The notes under the pieces were generated by a model. That model saw only the letters and a list, made by a program, of their open reading frames with translations. It was not told where the DNA came from and did not search any database. 64,000 bases of DNA, from contig CM037877.1 of NCBI GenBank assembly GCA_021292165.1, forward strand, positions 83,979,691 to 84,043,690, read 5' to 3'. This stretch comes from Shinisaurus crocodilurus. Its lineage: Eukaryota; Chordata; Lepidosauria; Squamata; Shinisauridae. The position numbers were made by a program, and so were the translations under genes. Shown here piece by piece: positions 32,114-42,365 of the stretch (positions within the stretch are counted from its first letter, which is position 1; each line of letters begins with the position of its first letter).

Positions 32114-32779
32114 TGATGGCGCGTGAGTGACAGCAGAGCCCCGTGTGTGCAAGATGGGAGATTAAAAATCCTGTTCGTGTGTAGAGGCCCATAAATCCAC
32201 ACACAGAAATCCATATATTTCTCCCCCTCTCTCTGCGCAGCGTGCAGCGTTTCGGATGCAATCAGCCAGCCAGCTTTCCAGCCTGTAATCCGACTCCAGC
32301 AGCCAGCTCCCCCGTTTGCAGATAGCAAGGAAAAAACTCTGTAACTCCACAGGTCTATTCTACCTGTTTATTTACTTAGCAAAGTAATATTCTACAGAGT
32401 ATACATTTCCTAGTTACAGTCCATGTGCAGAGTACAATGCATAGCAAGCATTTATTCCAGTGGAGCAAGTTGAGCTTTACCCCACTTCAGCAAAGACGTT
32501 ACATTGTTGCATAAGTCCAGCAAGCAATAGTCAGAAGAAAAGAGTGAAGAGAGAGAACAGTCCTGCTCCTCTCTAAAATGGCTCCAGACAGAAAAACAAG
32601 TCAGTACGTCACCAGAACATCTAAACCATGTGACTAGCTCATACTGTTCTCACACTTTAGTAACCCCTGCTAAAACACGAGATTCTAGAGAGACATAATA
32701 AACCTGTTTACCTGCCATTCTGTCCCTTCCATGTGTAAACAATGTGCTCCAGCTTGTGAATGTGATACATATCACAACA
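32114..32779 (-). repeat. 3' LTR of the copia element
   Basis: TG...CA ends, nearly identical to 37027-37692. The adjacent purine tract (GGGGGGA on the coding strand, about 32780-32788) marks the 3' LTR border. Confidence 0.95.
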
Positions 32780-32813
32780 TCCCCCCACATGCTGTAGTAC
32801 ATCTTGTTTACAT

Positions 32814-33311
32814 TTACTCAATGAGGCCTAGTGCCGTCATTAGTTTCCTGTGTCTTACTACAGGCAATGGTTTTGTGAAAAGATCTGCCACCATTTCCCC
32901 TGTTGCACAGTATTTGAGTGTTACCGACCCTTTTTGCACACAGTCCTTTACATGAGAGTAATGAACAGCAATGTGTTTGGTTCTTGGCTTACATATATCA
33001 TTGAGAGCCGTGCTTATGCAAGCTTGGTTGTCCTCAAAAATTGTAACAGCCTTGTCTACTGGTATGTGCATATCAGCAAACAGTTGTTTGAACCATTCAA
33101 TCTCATTGCATGCTTGAGATAAACTGATGAATTCAGATTCTGCACTAGATACAGCCACACAAGATTGTTTACGTGTGTACCAGTCAATCAAACTGTTATC
33201 ATACAAAATTACAGTCCCACTTGTGGACTTCCTATCTGTTGCAGACCCCCAATCAGCATCAGTGTACACACAAAAACCTCCCTCTGTGTTGATGACAATT
33301 TCAGTTTGCAA
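32814..33311 (-). pseudogene. copia RNase H and polyprotein C-terminus
   Basis: The frame shows copia RNase H motifs: YTDADWGSATDRKSTSG, SSAESEFISLS and EDNQACI, then ADLFTKPLP near the end, and stops at TAA 32814-32816. It follows the reverse transcriptase frame after a one-base break near 33280 at a T run. The domain degrades RNA of the RNA-DNA hybrid during copying. The stop position suits a natural polyprotein end. Confidence 0.9.
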
Positions 33312-33759
33312 TTCATGGAGCCTTTTAAATACCTTAACACACGTTTTACAGCTAGCCCATCATACATAGAAGGATTTTGCGTTTTCCTGCTAAGTATGTT
33401 TACAGCATTGCTGATGTCTGGCCTACTCACATTTGCCAAATATAGCAGGCCTCCAATAACACTTTGATATTTTCCAATATCCTCAAATTCAGTGTTATCT
33501 GTGTGTTTCTGATATTCAAGAGTCATTGGAGTGGTAACTGGATTACAATTCTCCAATCCATGAATTTCCAGCAATTTCTGAATTTTTCCACTTTGTTCAA
33601 CCAAGAAAGAACCTTCCTCATCCTGGGATAATTGCATGCCAAGATAGTGTTGTACCAAACCTAGATTATTCAGTTCAAAGTGTGCTTGCAATTCTTTTGC
33701 AATTTTGTCTTTTTGACTTACTGATTCTGTTATCAGCAATATATCATCAACAAAAGACT
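33209..33759 (-). pseudogene. copia reverse transcriptase, C-terminal part
   Basis: It begins at the catalytic FVDD box near 33750, in a different frame from the upstream part because of an extra base in a TTTT run. It continues with LNNLGLVQHYLGMQ, GGLLYLANVSRPDI and VLRYLKGS, all typical of Ty1/copia polymerases. A TAG lies just before the FVDD box in this frame. Confidence 0.88.
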
Positions 33760-34980
33760 AACAAATACACCCAGTGTCTCAATTCTGTGTGGCACGTGTA
33801 CAGACAGTGGTCAGCCTTGCTTTGTTTGAATCCCAAACTAATCAAAACTCTGTCCAGTGTTTGGTTCCAGCACCTAGCTGCTTGCTTTAACCCATATATG
33901 GACTTGTGCAGACGACATACAAGACTGGGATTTTCTACAAAACCTTTTGGTTGCCCCATGTAGATTTCCTCTTGTAATTCACCATATAGGAAAGCAGTTT
34001 TTACATCAAAATGAAATGCCATCATTTTTCTTTGTGCTGCCAATTTCAACAACAATCTGACAGTTGCATACCTTGTTGTTGGTGCAAACACGGAATCAAA
34101 ATCTATCCCATGTTTTTGTGCAAATCCTCTTGCAACGAGTCCTGCTCTGTACCTTTCCACCTGCCCCTGGTGATTTGTTTTCACCTTGTACACCCATTTA
34201 CAGGTGATGGCTTTGCGCCATACAGGCAAAGATACCAGACTCCATGTTTTGTTAACATGCATTGCATTGATTTCATCCTGCATGGCTTCAAACCAATCAT
34301 TTTTCACCTTTGGTTCCATGCTTTGAATTTCTTCAAAACTTTGGGGTTCTAAAGCTATTTTGAGAGCTTTATGTACAACAGTTTTCCCACTTTGGAATTC
34401 ATCCTGATATCTAACAGGTGTTTTGCGTTCTTGGGTTGAACGCCTTAGAGATTGTTCACCTCCCTCCTGCTCCCCAGATATCTGCCCAGTGGCCTGTTCT
34501 GTGTCAGAAACTTCCTGCTGTGTTTCAGTCATTGCATGCATTGGCAATTCCACCAGCTGTTTCTGTTCATGTGTTTGCTCGTGAAAAATCACATCCCTGC
34601 TTAGAATTACCTTGTTGTGGTGTGGTGACCACAGCCTGTAACCTTTTGTTTGTGCATCATTCCCCAGCAGAAAACATTCAAAGCTTCTGGGAGACAGCTT
34701 TGTTCTGTTTTGTGCCTGTATATGAACAAAACATTTGCACCCAAAAATTCGCATGTGTGCTATCTTTGGCTTCCTCCCATGAAACATTTCATATGGAGTT
34801 TTCACAGTTATGGTGTTGGGTAATCTATTCAGCAAATAATTGGCATTTGACAGTGCATCCCCCCAGAAACGGTTTCCCACCTGTGAGTCAGCTAATTGAG
34901 CCCTCATAATTTCCTGGAGTGTTCTGTTCCTTCTTTCAGCAACGCCATTTTGAAATGGAGAGGATGGGGCTGTAATTTTG
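33747..34980 (-). pseudogene. copia integrase C-terminus and reverse transcriptase N-terminus
   Basis: The frame from 34907 to 33747 (386 residues), with further in-frame text upstream to about 34980, covers two domains. The integrase end includes the third catalytic acid in a GVAERRN-type motif (about 34940), then TPYEMFHGRKPKIAHMRIFG. The reverse transcriptase follows: WFEAMQDEINAMHVNKTW, ITCKWVYKVK and FDVKTAFLYGELQEEIYMGQ. A frame break near 34985 separates it from the upstream integrase text. It ends just before the FVDD box. Confidence 0.9.
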
Positions 34981-34984
34981 TGCC

Positions 34985-36859
34985 CAATGCCTCACTTTCC
35001 AAGAATTTCTTGAATTTTGTACTCATGTACTCTCCCCCACCATCTGTGAGCAATTCACCTATTGGTTATTGTTTATATCTGTTACCAGCCCATTTAACAA
35101 ATGATTCAAATCTCTCTTGAACCTGAGATTTGTGCTGCAGAAGATAAACAAATCCAAATCGAGAATAGTCATCAACGAGTGTCATGTAGTACCTATTTCC
35201 CCCATAGCTGTTTTCAAATGGTCCAGCAACATCAGAGTGTACCAGCTCAAATATTCTTGTGCTAATTCTATCACTGTGTTTCTGAATGTTAGTTCTGTGT
35301 GACTTTGCTGTACTGCATACTTCACATTCCACATAATTAGAACAAGGTTTCATTTTCATACCCTCACACAGATCTGGCATCTTTTCTATGCTTCTGTAGT
35401 TGGCATGTGCGAACCTCTTATGGAAAATATGCACACAATTGTCATGGGGTTTACAATTTGCATACTTCGCCCTCTCATCATGTGTTACAAACGGATTTAT
35501 AACATACAGAGAATTCTGCAAATCACCTTTTGCACAGACTATCCCTTCACGTGAAATTACACAGTTGCTGTCAGAAAAACATATTTCAAAACCATTATTA
35601 GCTAATTGTGAAATACTTATCAAATTTGTGTCCAATTCTTGAACAAGCAGTGCCCTCTGCTGACCCAAAGTAGCAAATGCAATTGTTCCTGTTGCTGAAA
35701 CTTGGATCCGCTTTCCGTCAGCCAGTTCTACATGTTGATGTGTACATCCACCATCCAGAAATTGAAATATGTCTCTGGAGTTTGCCATGTGGTGAGAGGC
35801 CCCAGAGTCCAAAACCCATACATTGTTGTTGGAAACCCCCACCCTAGCAATCAAACTTTTGCCCGTTTTAATTGCCTCCTCAGGTGCACTGGTAGCTTCC
35901 TGTTTGTTTGTTTTCTTTCTCTGTTTGCCCTTTGTACAATCTTTTTTCAGATGCGATGTAGATCTGCAAGAAAAGCATTTTCTCACTTTTAAAGCTGTAG
36001 CCTGGGTAACTCCCAGCTTGTTGCTACTATTCCCAGCTTGGCTGTGCCCCGCGTCAGCCGAGCTGTCTGCTGATTTACGTCCAGCATTGTTTTTCTTCTC
36101 TTGCCGTTTCTCCCACTCAGAGAGAAGTTTGCCTGACACATATTCCATTGTCAGGTTCTGATCTGGTTGTCCCTCCATCAATGTTACAATTGTATCATAT
36201 GAAGAGTCTAGACTGGATAACAGAATAGAGACCTGATGTAGGGGATCGATTTGCATTCCCTGCGCTCTAAGCCTGTTAAACATGTCCCGGATTGTGCTCA
36301 GATGCTCTGGCATAGATCCACTTGGTTGTAAGCTCAATTTGTACAGCTTTCGTGCAAGTAGGATCCTACTTCCTGCCGTTTGCATCTGATACATGTCCCT
36401 TAGGGTGTTCCAGATCTGTTTTGCAGTGTCTAGAAACTGAATAAATGGCACTTGCGAGCTCTCAACAGATAAACAAAGTATTGCTTTTGCTCTGTCATCC
36501 CGCTCTTTCCATTCATTATATGCTTGATCTCCCACTGCAACTGCATCTTGTGTTACTACATTCCAGAGTCCCGCATGAGTTAAATAATGCTGCATCTGGA
36601 AATTCCATAACACATAGTTTGAGCCAGATAGTTTTTCTACTATCTGAGGATTTAGAGATGGTGCCGCTGCCGCCATGTCTGTGACCGGGGGATTTTCTAC
36701 CTCCTCCCCTTCAGAAACTTCGGTGTCATTTGCCTCTGAGTATTCGGCCTTGAACAGAGCCTGCAAGCGTTCCGCGAACACATCCCCCTCTTCCCCCACC
36801 TTACTGGACGAAGGCCCTGGAGATTCTTTTTCTGCTTCGATGTCCTCCTTCTCTGCCAT
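34985..36859 (-). pseudogene. copia Gag, protease and integrase N-terminus
   Basis: The 597-residue open frame starts at ATG 36857-36859, about 150 bp after the primer site. An acidic N-terminus is followed by a UBN2-type Gag (about residues 75-250) and a CCHC zinc knuckle (Cys295, Cys298, His303, Cys308). The protease has DSGA at 351-354. The integrase begins with His480, His485, Cys512, Cys515 and the first catalytic Asp543. A TAA at about 35063-35065 stops the frame. The same frame then continues to about 34985 with the second catalytic Asp (in TDGGGEY). A long intact frame supports recent insertion. Confidence 0.93.
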
Positions 36860-37011
36860 AAATCACTGCAATCCCGGAGTTGAAGCTGTTGGAAAACAGG
36901 TCCTGCTGCTGCTGCTGTTGTTGACCTTCAGCCTGGCACCGAACTGGTTCCGTTCGGTTCTGGTTCCTGCTGGTTCCGGTCCAATCAGGGTCCGAATCCT
37001 GGTTCCGAATT

Positions 37012-37025
37012 CTGGGCCCATAACC
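37012..37025 (-). promoter_or_regulatory. Primer binding site complementary to initiator tRNA-Met anticodon arm
   Basis: Plus-strand CTGGGCCCATAACC equals the anticodon stem-loop of vertebrate initiator tRNA-Met as remembered, one base from the 5' LTR. This internal match, not the tRNA 3' end, is how Drosophila copia and yeast Ty5 prime, using a half-tRNA. Confidence 0.82.
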
Positions 37026-37026
37026 T

Positions 37027-37692
37027 TGATGGCGCGTGAGTGACAGCAGAGCCCCGTGTGTGCGAGATGGGAGATTAAAAATCCTGTTCGTGTGTAGAGG
37101 CCCATAAATCCACACACAGAAATCCATATATTTCTCCCCCTCTCTCTGCGCAGCGTGCAGCGTTTCGGATGCAATCAGCCAGCCAGCTTTCCAGCCTGTA
37201 ATCCGACTCCAGCAGCCAGCTCCCCCGTTTGCAGATAGCAAGGAAAAAACTCTGTAACTCCACAGGTCTATTCTACCTGTTTATTTACTTAGCAAAGTAA
37301 TATTCTACAGAGTATACATTTCCTAGTTACAGTCCATGTGCAGAGTACAATGCATAGCAAGCATTTATTCCAGTGGAGCAAGTTGAGCTTTACCCCACTT
37401 CAGCAAAGACGTTACATTGTTGCATAAGTCCAGCAAGCAATAGTCAGAAGAAAAGAGTGAAGAGAGAGAACAGTCCTGCTCCTCTCTAAAATGGCTCCAG
37501 ACAGAAAAACAAGTCAGTACGTCACCAGAACATCTAAACCATGTGACTAGCTCATACTGTTCTCACACTTTAGTAACCCCTGCGAAAACATGAGATTCTA
37601 GAGAGACATAATAAACCTGTTTACCCGCCATTCTATCCCTTCCATGTGTAAACAATGTGCTCCAGCTTGTGAATGTGATACATATCACAACA
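37027..37692 (-). repeat. 5' LTR of the copia element
   Basis: 666 bp, TG...CA, about five differences from the 3' LTR. On the coding strand it precedes the primer site and would hold promoter and poly(A) signals. Confidence 0.95.
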
Positions 37693-37934
37693 TTAGGCTC
37701 ATGTGTATCATGTGCGCACACACTCTGGGCAGGGCCGGATTAAGAACATTATGGGCCTGGTGCTGAGGATTTTGGTGGGCCTTTTTATGGAAATAAATAA
37801 AATGAAGACGCAATTTTATATTAAAACAAATTAAATATTTTAATTACCATTAAAGTGCCAAAACAGAAACATATTGAAAATATTTCTTTTTTTGTAAACA
37901 ATAAGCTTGTTAACTCAATAAAACCTGATGGAAG

Positions 37935-38045
37935 TGGGCAGTGTCCGTGAAAGCTTATGTCAGAATGAATGTGTTGGTCTTTAGGGTACCACAAGACTCT
38001 CTTGTTGTTCTTGCTGCAATAGACTAACACAGCCCACCCCTTCGG
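37935..38045. repeat. Reptile dispersed repeat text inside the hAT element
   Basis: GTGAAAGCTTATGTCAGAAT, later ACTAACACAGCC, is a text I remember as recurring in reptile genomes. Its family here is unresolved; it is probably part of the hAT body. Confidence 0.45.
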
Positions 38046-38172
38046 GAATTATGCAGACTGTTAGGCAACAATGTACATGAACCAAGCTCTTACTCAGCTG
38101 CCCCCCCCCCCACGTGCTGTATGGAGAGAATGCTATTCACCTGCCTTACAGGGTTGATGTAAGGATTACAAC

Positions 38173-38290
38173 AGGGGTCCTCAAACTTTTTAAACAGGGG
38201 GCCAGTTCATTGTCTCTCAGACTGTTGGGGGACCGGACTATAGTTTTTTTTAAAAAAAAGAACGAATGGATCAAGTAAAAAAAAGGACCT
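38173..38290. mobile_element. Second hAT end nested in the large hAT
   Basis: CAGGGGTCCTCAAACTTTTT, then AAACAGGGGGCC, is a familiar vertebrate hAT terminus. Only one end is evident. Confidence 0.55.
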
Positions 38291-38430
38291 GGGTCATTTT
38301 TTTTCACTTGATAGGGGTGAATTTTTTTTTTCTTAAATGGAAAGTTATTATAAATTAATTATAATGTTAACAAGTGATTAAATGGAGGATGGAATGTTAT
38401 TTTGATGGCAAAAGTGGGTAGAAATTAATG

Positions 38431-38793
38431 ATTTATTTATTTATTTATTCCATTTATACCCCGCTCTTCAGCCAGAAAAGGCTCTCAGAGCGGTTTACAC
38501 AGATTACCGGTAATAATAAGACATTCCCTACCCTCAGGCTCACAATCTAAAAGACGTGACACAAAAGGAAAAGGGATTGGGGGGGAGGAGGAAGAATGCC
38601 AAACATTATATTGGTGCCTGAGTTTGGCATTCTTCCTCCTCCCTCCCAATCCCTTTTCCTTTTGTGTCATGTCTTTTAGATTGTGAGCTTGAGGGCAGGG
38701 AATGTCTTATTATTAATCTGTGTAAGCCGCTCTGAGAGCCTTTTCTGGCTGAAGAGCGGGGTATAAATGGAATAAATAAATAAATAAATAAAT
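38431..38793. repeat. Long hairpin: SINE/L2-type 3' ends facing each other
   Basis: Arm 38431-38604 is the near-perfect inverse of 38622-38793, with a 17-base loop. Each arm carries text like TTAGATTGTGAGCTTGAGGG and AGCCGCTCTGAGAGCC, ending in GGGGTATAAATGGAATAAAT repeats, as in L2-tailed SINEs. About 50 bp of direct repeat (ATTAAATGGAGGATGGAAT...) flanks it at 38378-38424 and 38802-38848. Confidence 0.92.
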
Positions 38794-38885
38794 AATAAAT
38801 GATTAAATGGAGGATGGAATTTTATTTCAATGGCAAAAGTGGGTTTAAAAAATAAGAATGTACTACCTTTTTTGCTGTCTAAAAT

Positions 38886-39225
38886 TGAAATACATTATAA
38901 AAGGCTACCTACAAATTATAAGCGTGTTTTGCTTTTGTCTGGCTGCTCTGTGTGTGTGAGTGCTTTGTGTGGGGTAAACTGAAATACATTATAAAAGAGT
39001 CACTGACTCTCAGCCTAACCTACCTCACAGGGTTGTTGAGAGGATAAAGTGGAGAGAAGGAGGATTATGTAAGCTGCCTTGGGTTCCTTGAAGGAAAAAA
39101 GGAGGGGTATAAATATAATAAATAAATAAATACAAATTATAAGCGTGTTTTGCTTTTGTCTGGCTGCTCTGTGTGAGTGCTTTGTGTGGGGTAAACTGCG
39201 GGTGTTTGTGGGCTGAGTGTGTTCA
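38886..39225. repeat. 95-bp tandem duplication split by a SINE
   Basis: A unit from TGAAATACATTATAAAAG to GTGTGGGGTAAAC occurs at about 38886-38979. The second unit starts at 38980 and is broken by the SINE fragment 38998-39132; the remainder resumes at CAAATTATAAGCG (39133). Confidence 0.8.
38998..39132 (+). mobile_element. 5'-truncated Sauria-type SINE
   Basis: It starts within the body (AGTCACTGACTCTCAGCC) and ends in the TATAAATATAATAAATAAAT tail. The tRNA head is missing, as in a truncated retroposition. A few bases of the host unit were lost at the insertion. Confidence 0.85.
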
Positions 39226-39239
39226 AGGAGCTGTGTTGG

Positions 39240-40340
39240 GGGGGGGGGAACCTGAACTTCCCAGAGGTGGCACTGGCAACCCCAGCAGGAAAGTGGAATA
39301 CCGGCGGGAGTCGTCCCCTCACCCGCCCCAAAAAGAGACACAGACCGTGCAACGACGTGTGACGATTTGACTCACCTGCCTGGCTGAGGCGGGGGGGTCA
39401 CAATCAGGCCCATGGCCAGGAGCCAAAGTCTGGGGAGAAACTGCGCCATCACAACCCTGCGCATCTGTTTGGCTACTGATAAGGCTTCCTTCCTCCTCCC
39501 TCCGCTTGCTTTGTCCTTCAAGGGCAGGGCCAGGAAACGGGTATCCCCCCACGGTCCCAGGTGGTACAGCCCACTGTGGCTAAAGTCCTCGCCCTGCGCC
39601 TCGCGCGGTGGGTCGGACCCACTACCTATGCAGCGCCTCTGGGCATCTTTTGGGTCTGTGGGGGGGGGAGGCCATGTACAGTCGTGTGGAAACCTCGTCC
39701 AGACATTGGGGGCGGGAGAGGCGGAGGCGGCAAACACAGAACAAGCTGAACCGGCAGTCCCAACGATGCAAGGAAGAAATAAGTGCCGCGGTGGGCCAGG
39801 GCTGCTGCTCCCAAGCCAACACGCCAGACCAGGCCGCCAGATCTATCCTCCCCCTCCCTCTATCCTCCCCCTCCACTGCACGCTTTCGGGGAGAAGGAAC
39901 CGACCCGTCTGGTTTTACTTCCTAGAAACTTTCCGTCAGGTAAAACGAGACGCTTCGGTTCCTTTGTGGGTCGTTTTCTCCTCCCCTCTTGGAGAAGCAA
40001 GGACCCGTCTTCTGCTGCTCTCAAGGACCGATGCCCCACGCCGTCCACCCACGCACAGGGGCAGACGGCTCCCGCTCCCCTGATCTTTTCCCCAGCCAGC
40101 CACTTGCCTGGAGTTGATGGCCTCTCTCCGCCTGCCCCGGCCGGACTGAGGCACCTGATCCGACTCCCCTGCTTCAGCCTCCTGCGCTGGGCTGCTTTGC
40201 CCGGCGGCGGCGGCGGCGGCCCTTCTCCGACTCGTTCTCCGGGCTGAGCGAGGTGACCCTCATTTCCCCCGGCGCCGCACGTCCCTATTGGTGGGCCTAT
40301 TTTTTGGGAGGGGCCTGGAGCTGCCGCTCCAATAGCCCCT
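39240..40340. other. CpG-rich block within the hAT element
   Basis: This 1.1-kb block is strongly GC- and CpG-rich, unlike the surrounding AT-rich DNA. It includes GGCGGCGGCGGCGGCGGC near 40204-40221. Open frames (for example 39412-40083) are long only because GC-rich DNA has few stops; none shows a protein family. It resembles a promoter-type CpG island, perhaps the element's own 5' end (transcription leftward) or captured host DNA. Confidence 0.6.
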
Positions 40341-40375
40341 ATCTTAATCCGGCCCTGACTCTGGGTAGGGCTGGA

Positions 40376-40385
40376 AGTCAGAGAG

Positions 40386-40424
<39 letters not shown>
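40376..40424. repeat. (GA)n microsatellite
   Basis: GAGA repeats with one interruption, just outside the hAT element. Confidence 0.9.
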
Positions 40425-42147
40425 TGTGGCTAATGGCAAGGCAAGCAAACAGCAAATCTATATTAATGCTAACTTCTTTTAAAACATCCCATCCTCATTT
40501 TTGTAAATAAAATAGGATTTGAATGTGAGTGTCAATATCAAAGAGAGAGAAATTATTTTAAAGCATCAAATAGCACTTCAAACAAGTTTGTTGGGAGGGT
40601 GCACTTACACATGCATGTGTGTATACACACATATATATTTCTAGTTTAATTCCTTCCTGTATGCTTTCTCTCAAATGATTAAAAATGTTTTGTTAAAACA
40701 CACAACAAAGGAATATTGTATGGCATGCTTTTTTCCCTTGGTACAAGCAACTCAGCAGATTATTAGTTATCCCAAGAGTCCATCAACATTAGTTTCACAT
40801 TATAAACATCAAAAAGGTGTAAATACTGAAGTCAGTGTGAGGAAAATAGTGGTTAGCCTAAAGAAGCCAGTTTCCTTATTTTGTATACAAATGTACTTTC
40901 ATCAAATAGTGTGTACTTATATTTTATGTATAGGAATATTTGTTAAAAAGCCTGATATTTTCATCTTAAATCACCCTTTTTGTAGTTCTGCTTTATTTTT
41001 GTTATTTTCCCACAATTTTTTGCCTGAAAGAAGAAAAGGAAAGGCCCTTTCTTCTGTCTGAGAAAATTGCAGGGTAGAAAAATATATATAGGAACTATCT
41101 CCTTTTATTGAAAATAATGTCAGCTATTGTCTTGTACTGATGATAAAATAAGTTGTAGCATGGTTGCATTTTGATGACAAAACAGTAGAATATATTTCAT
41201 AGGAAATGCAGAAACCCATGTTAGGTTCAGCCACCTCCTCTTCAGTCTTTCCTAGATCACCATGACTTCACTACTCCATCTTATCGTCCCTTCTCTCTCT
41301 CATCTTGTGCTTGGTTGGAATGCAAGTCTCAAGCTGTATGCAGGCTGTTGTTTCTGTGGAGAAAATGGTCTTCGTCATTACTGCAATTATGGCAATACCA
41401 ATAGTCCTGATCTAGCTTTAGTAGCTTCATCACTCTCCAAATGCAATGGGGTGTTTGCTTTGTTTTCCTAATTTCAACATCTTCCCCAAGTACATAGGTG
41501 GCTGTCCTGCTTGAGCTTGATCCAAGCTGAACCCTGACACAAATGAAGTGGAGAAGCTAAATCAGAATATAGCTGGTATCTAGGAGTCAGAAACATGGGT
41601 GCCTCACCAGACATCTGGGTTACACAGAGCATAAAAATTGTGCTGTTCCAGCTGTGGATAGAGCAGAATTGAAGGCTTATGTAGCCTGGTAGGCAGATCT
41701 AGCTACAAACAGCCCAGACTGCCAGGCTTCCTGCTCCTGAGGAGTCCCTTACTCTTGAGGACCCCTCCTATGTCTGAAGAGCCCCCTTACTTCTGAAGAG
41801 TCTGGTTTCTTTGGACCCTCGTGTGTGTGCTTTGCCAATGTAAGGCTACCTACAGCTGCACAGTTGCTTGGCCGTCTCCTCTGACTCCAAGGGTGAGGTA
41901 AGTTTATCAGGAGCCCAGTCTGCAGGTGCTTCAAAGACCACTGTTGCTGAAGGGCCTGGCCCAGATTCTTTGTGCGTGTGAGGGGATACCCATGGGAATA
42001 CTGAAGTCAAGGGAGTCTCATGGGGTTTTTGACCTCAAAACCTTCATTAGAGGGGAGAAGACTTCCTGGGCTGGGCATTGGTCAGGCATGACAGTGGCCT
42101 TCCCTAAGCACATACGTGGGCAGTGGGGGGTTGTTGCTCACCTGGAT
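40425..42147. other. AT-rich non-coding stretch
   Basis: I see no gene or recognised repeat. Confidence 0.4.
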
Positions 42148-42149
42148 CA

Positions 42150-42365
42150 GGAGCACAGTAGGTCAGCAGTAGAGCGCAAGCTTTGCATACATACAGATGG
42201 TCCTATATTCAGTCCCCAGCATCATCGGTGAAAGGAATCCTGGTGGAAAGAATTCGGCTTGAGACCTTTGAGAGCTACTCAAAGCCAACTTGAGTGCCAT
42301 TGCCGCCTTAAGCACCATGTTTTGACAGAAAGGCAGGATAGAAATTAAATTAATAAATAATAAAT
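42150..42365 (+). mobile_element. tRNA-headed SINE with Sauria-like tail
   Basis: AGCAGTAGAGCGCAAGC and ATATTCAGTCCCC resemble the A and B boxes. The tail GGCAGGATAGAAATTAAATT then AATAAATAATAAATG resembles Bov-B/Sauria tails. The body differs from the copies at 27.6-28.2 kb. Confidence 0.65.

Larger units (their letters stand above)
32114..37692 (-). mobile_element. Complete, young Ty1/copia LTR retrotransposon
   Basis: The 5579-bp element has identical-length 666-bp LTRs, a perfect TTAGG target duplication (32109-32113, 37693-37697), a primer site matching the middle of initiator tRNA-Met, and a purine tract. Order on the minus strand: gag, zinc knuckle, protease, integrase, reverse transcriptase, RNase H. 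I count about five differences between the LTRs (under 1%), so the insertion is recent. Even so, the polyprotein has one stop and about three frame breaks. At least two of these lie in T runs, which raises the possibility of assembly error. Confidence 0.95.
37730..40357. mobile_element. hAT transposon, 2.6 kb, with exact 8-bp duplication
   Basis: The ends are perfect inverted repeats: CAGGGCCGGATTAAGA at 37730 and TCTTAATCCGGCCCTG ending at 40357. They are flanked by ACTCTGGG at 37722-37729 and 40358-40365. No hAT transposase motif is visible, so it is non-autonomous. The left part is AT-rich with nested repeats; the right part (about 39240-40340) is CpG-rich. It begins 38 bp after the copia element. 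Confidence 0.92.

Noticed and set aside
32114..37692. Endogenous retrovirus with envelope
   Set aside because: The copia polyprotein ends with RNase H next to the purine tract. There is no room for or trace of an envelope gene.
39412..40083. 223-residue open frame in the CpG-rich block
   Set aside because: Overlapping long frames exist on both strands here because GC-rich DNA has few stop codons. No domain, consistent codon pattern or conserved motif is visible.
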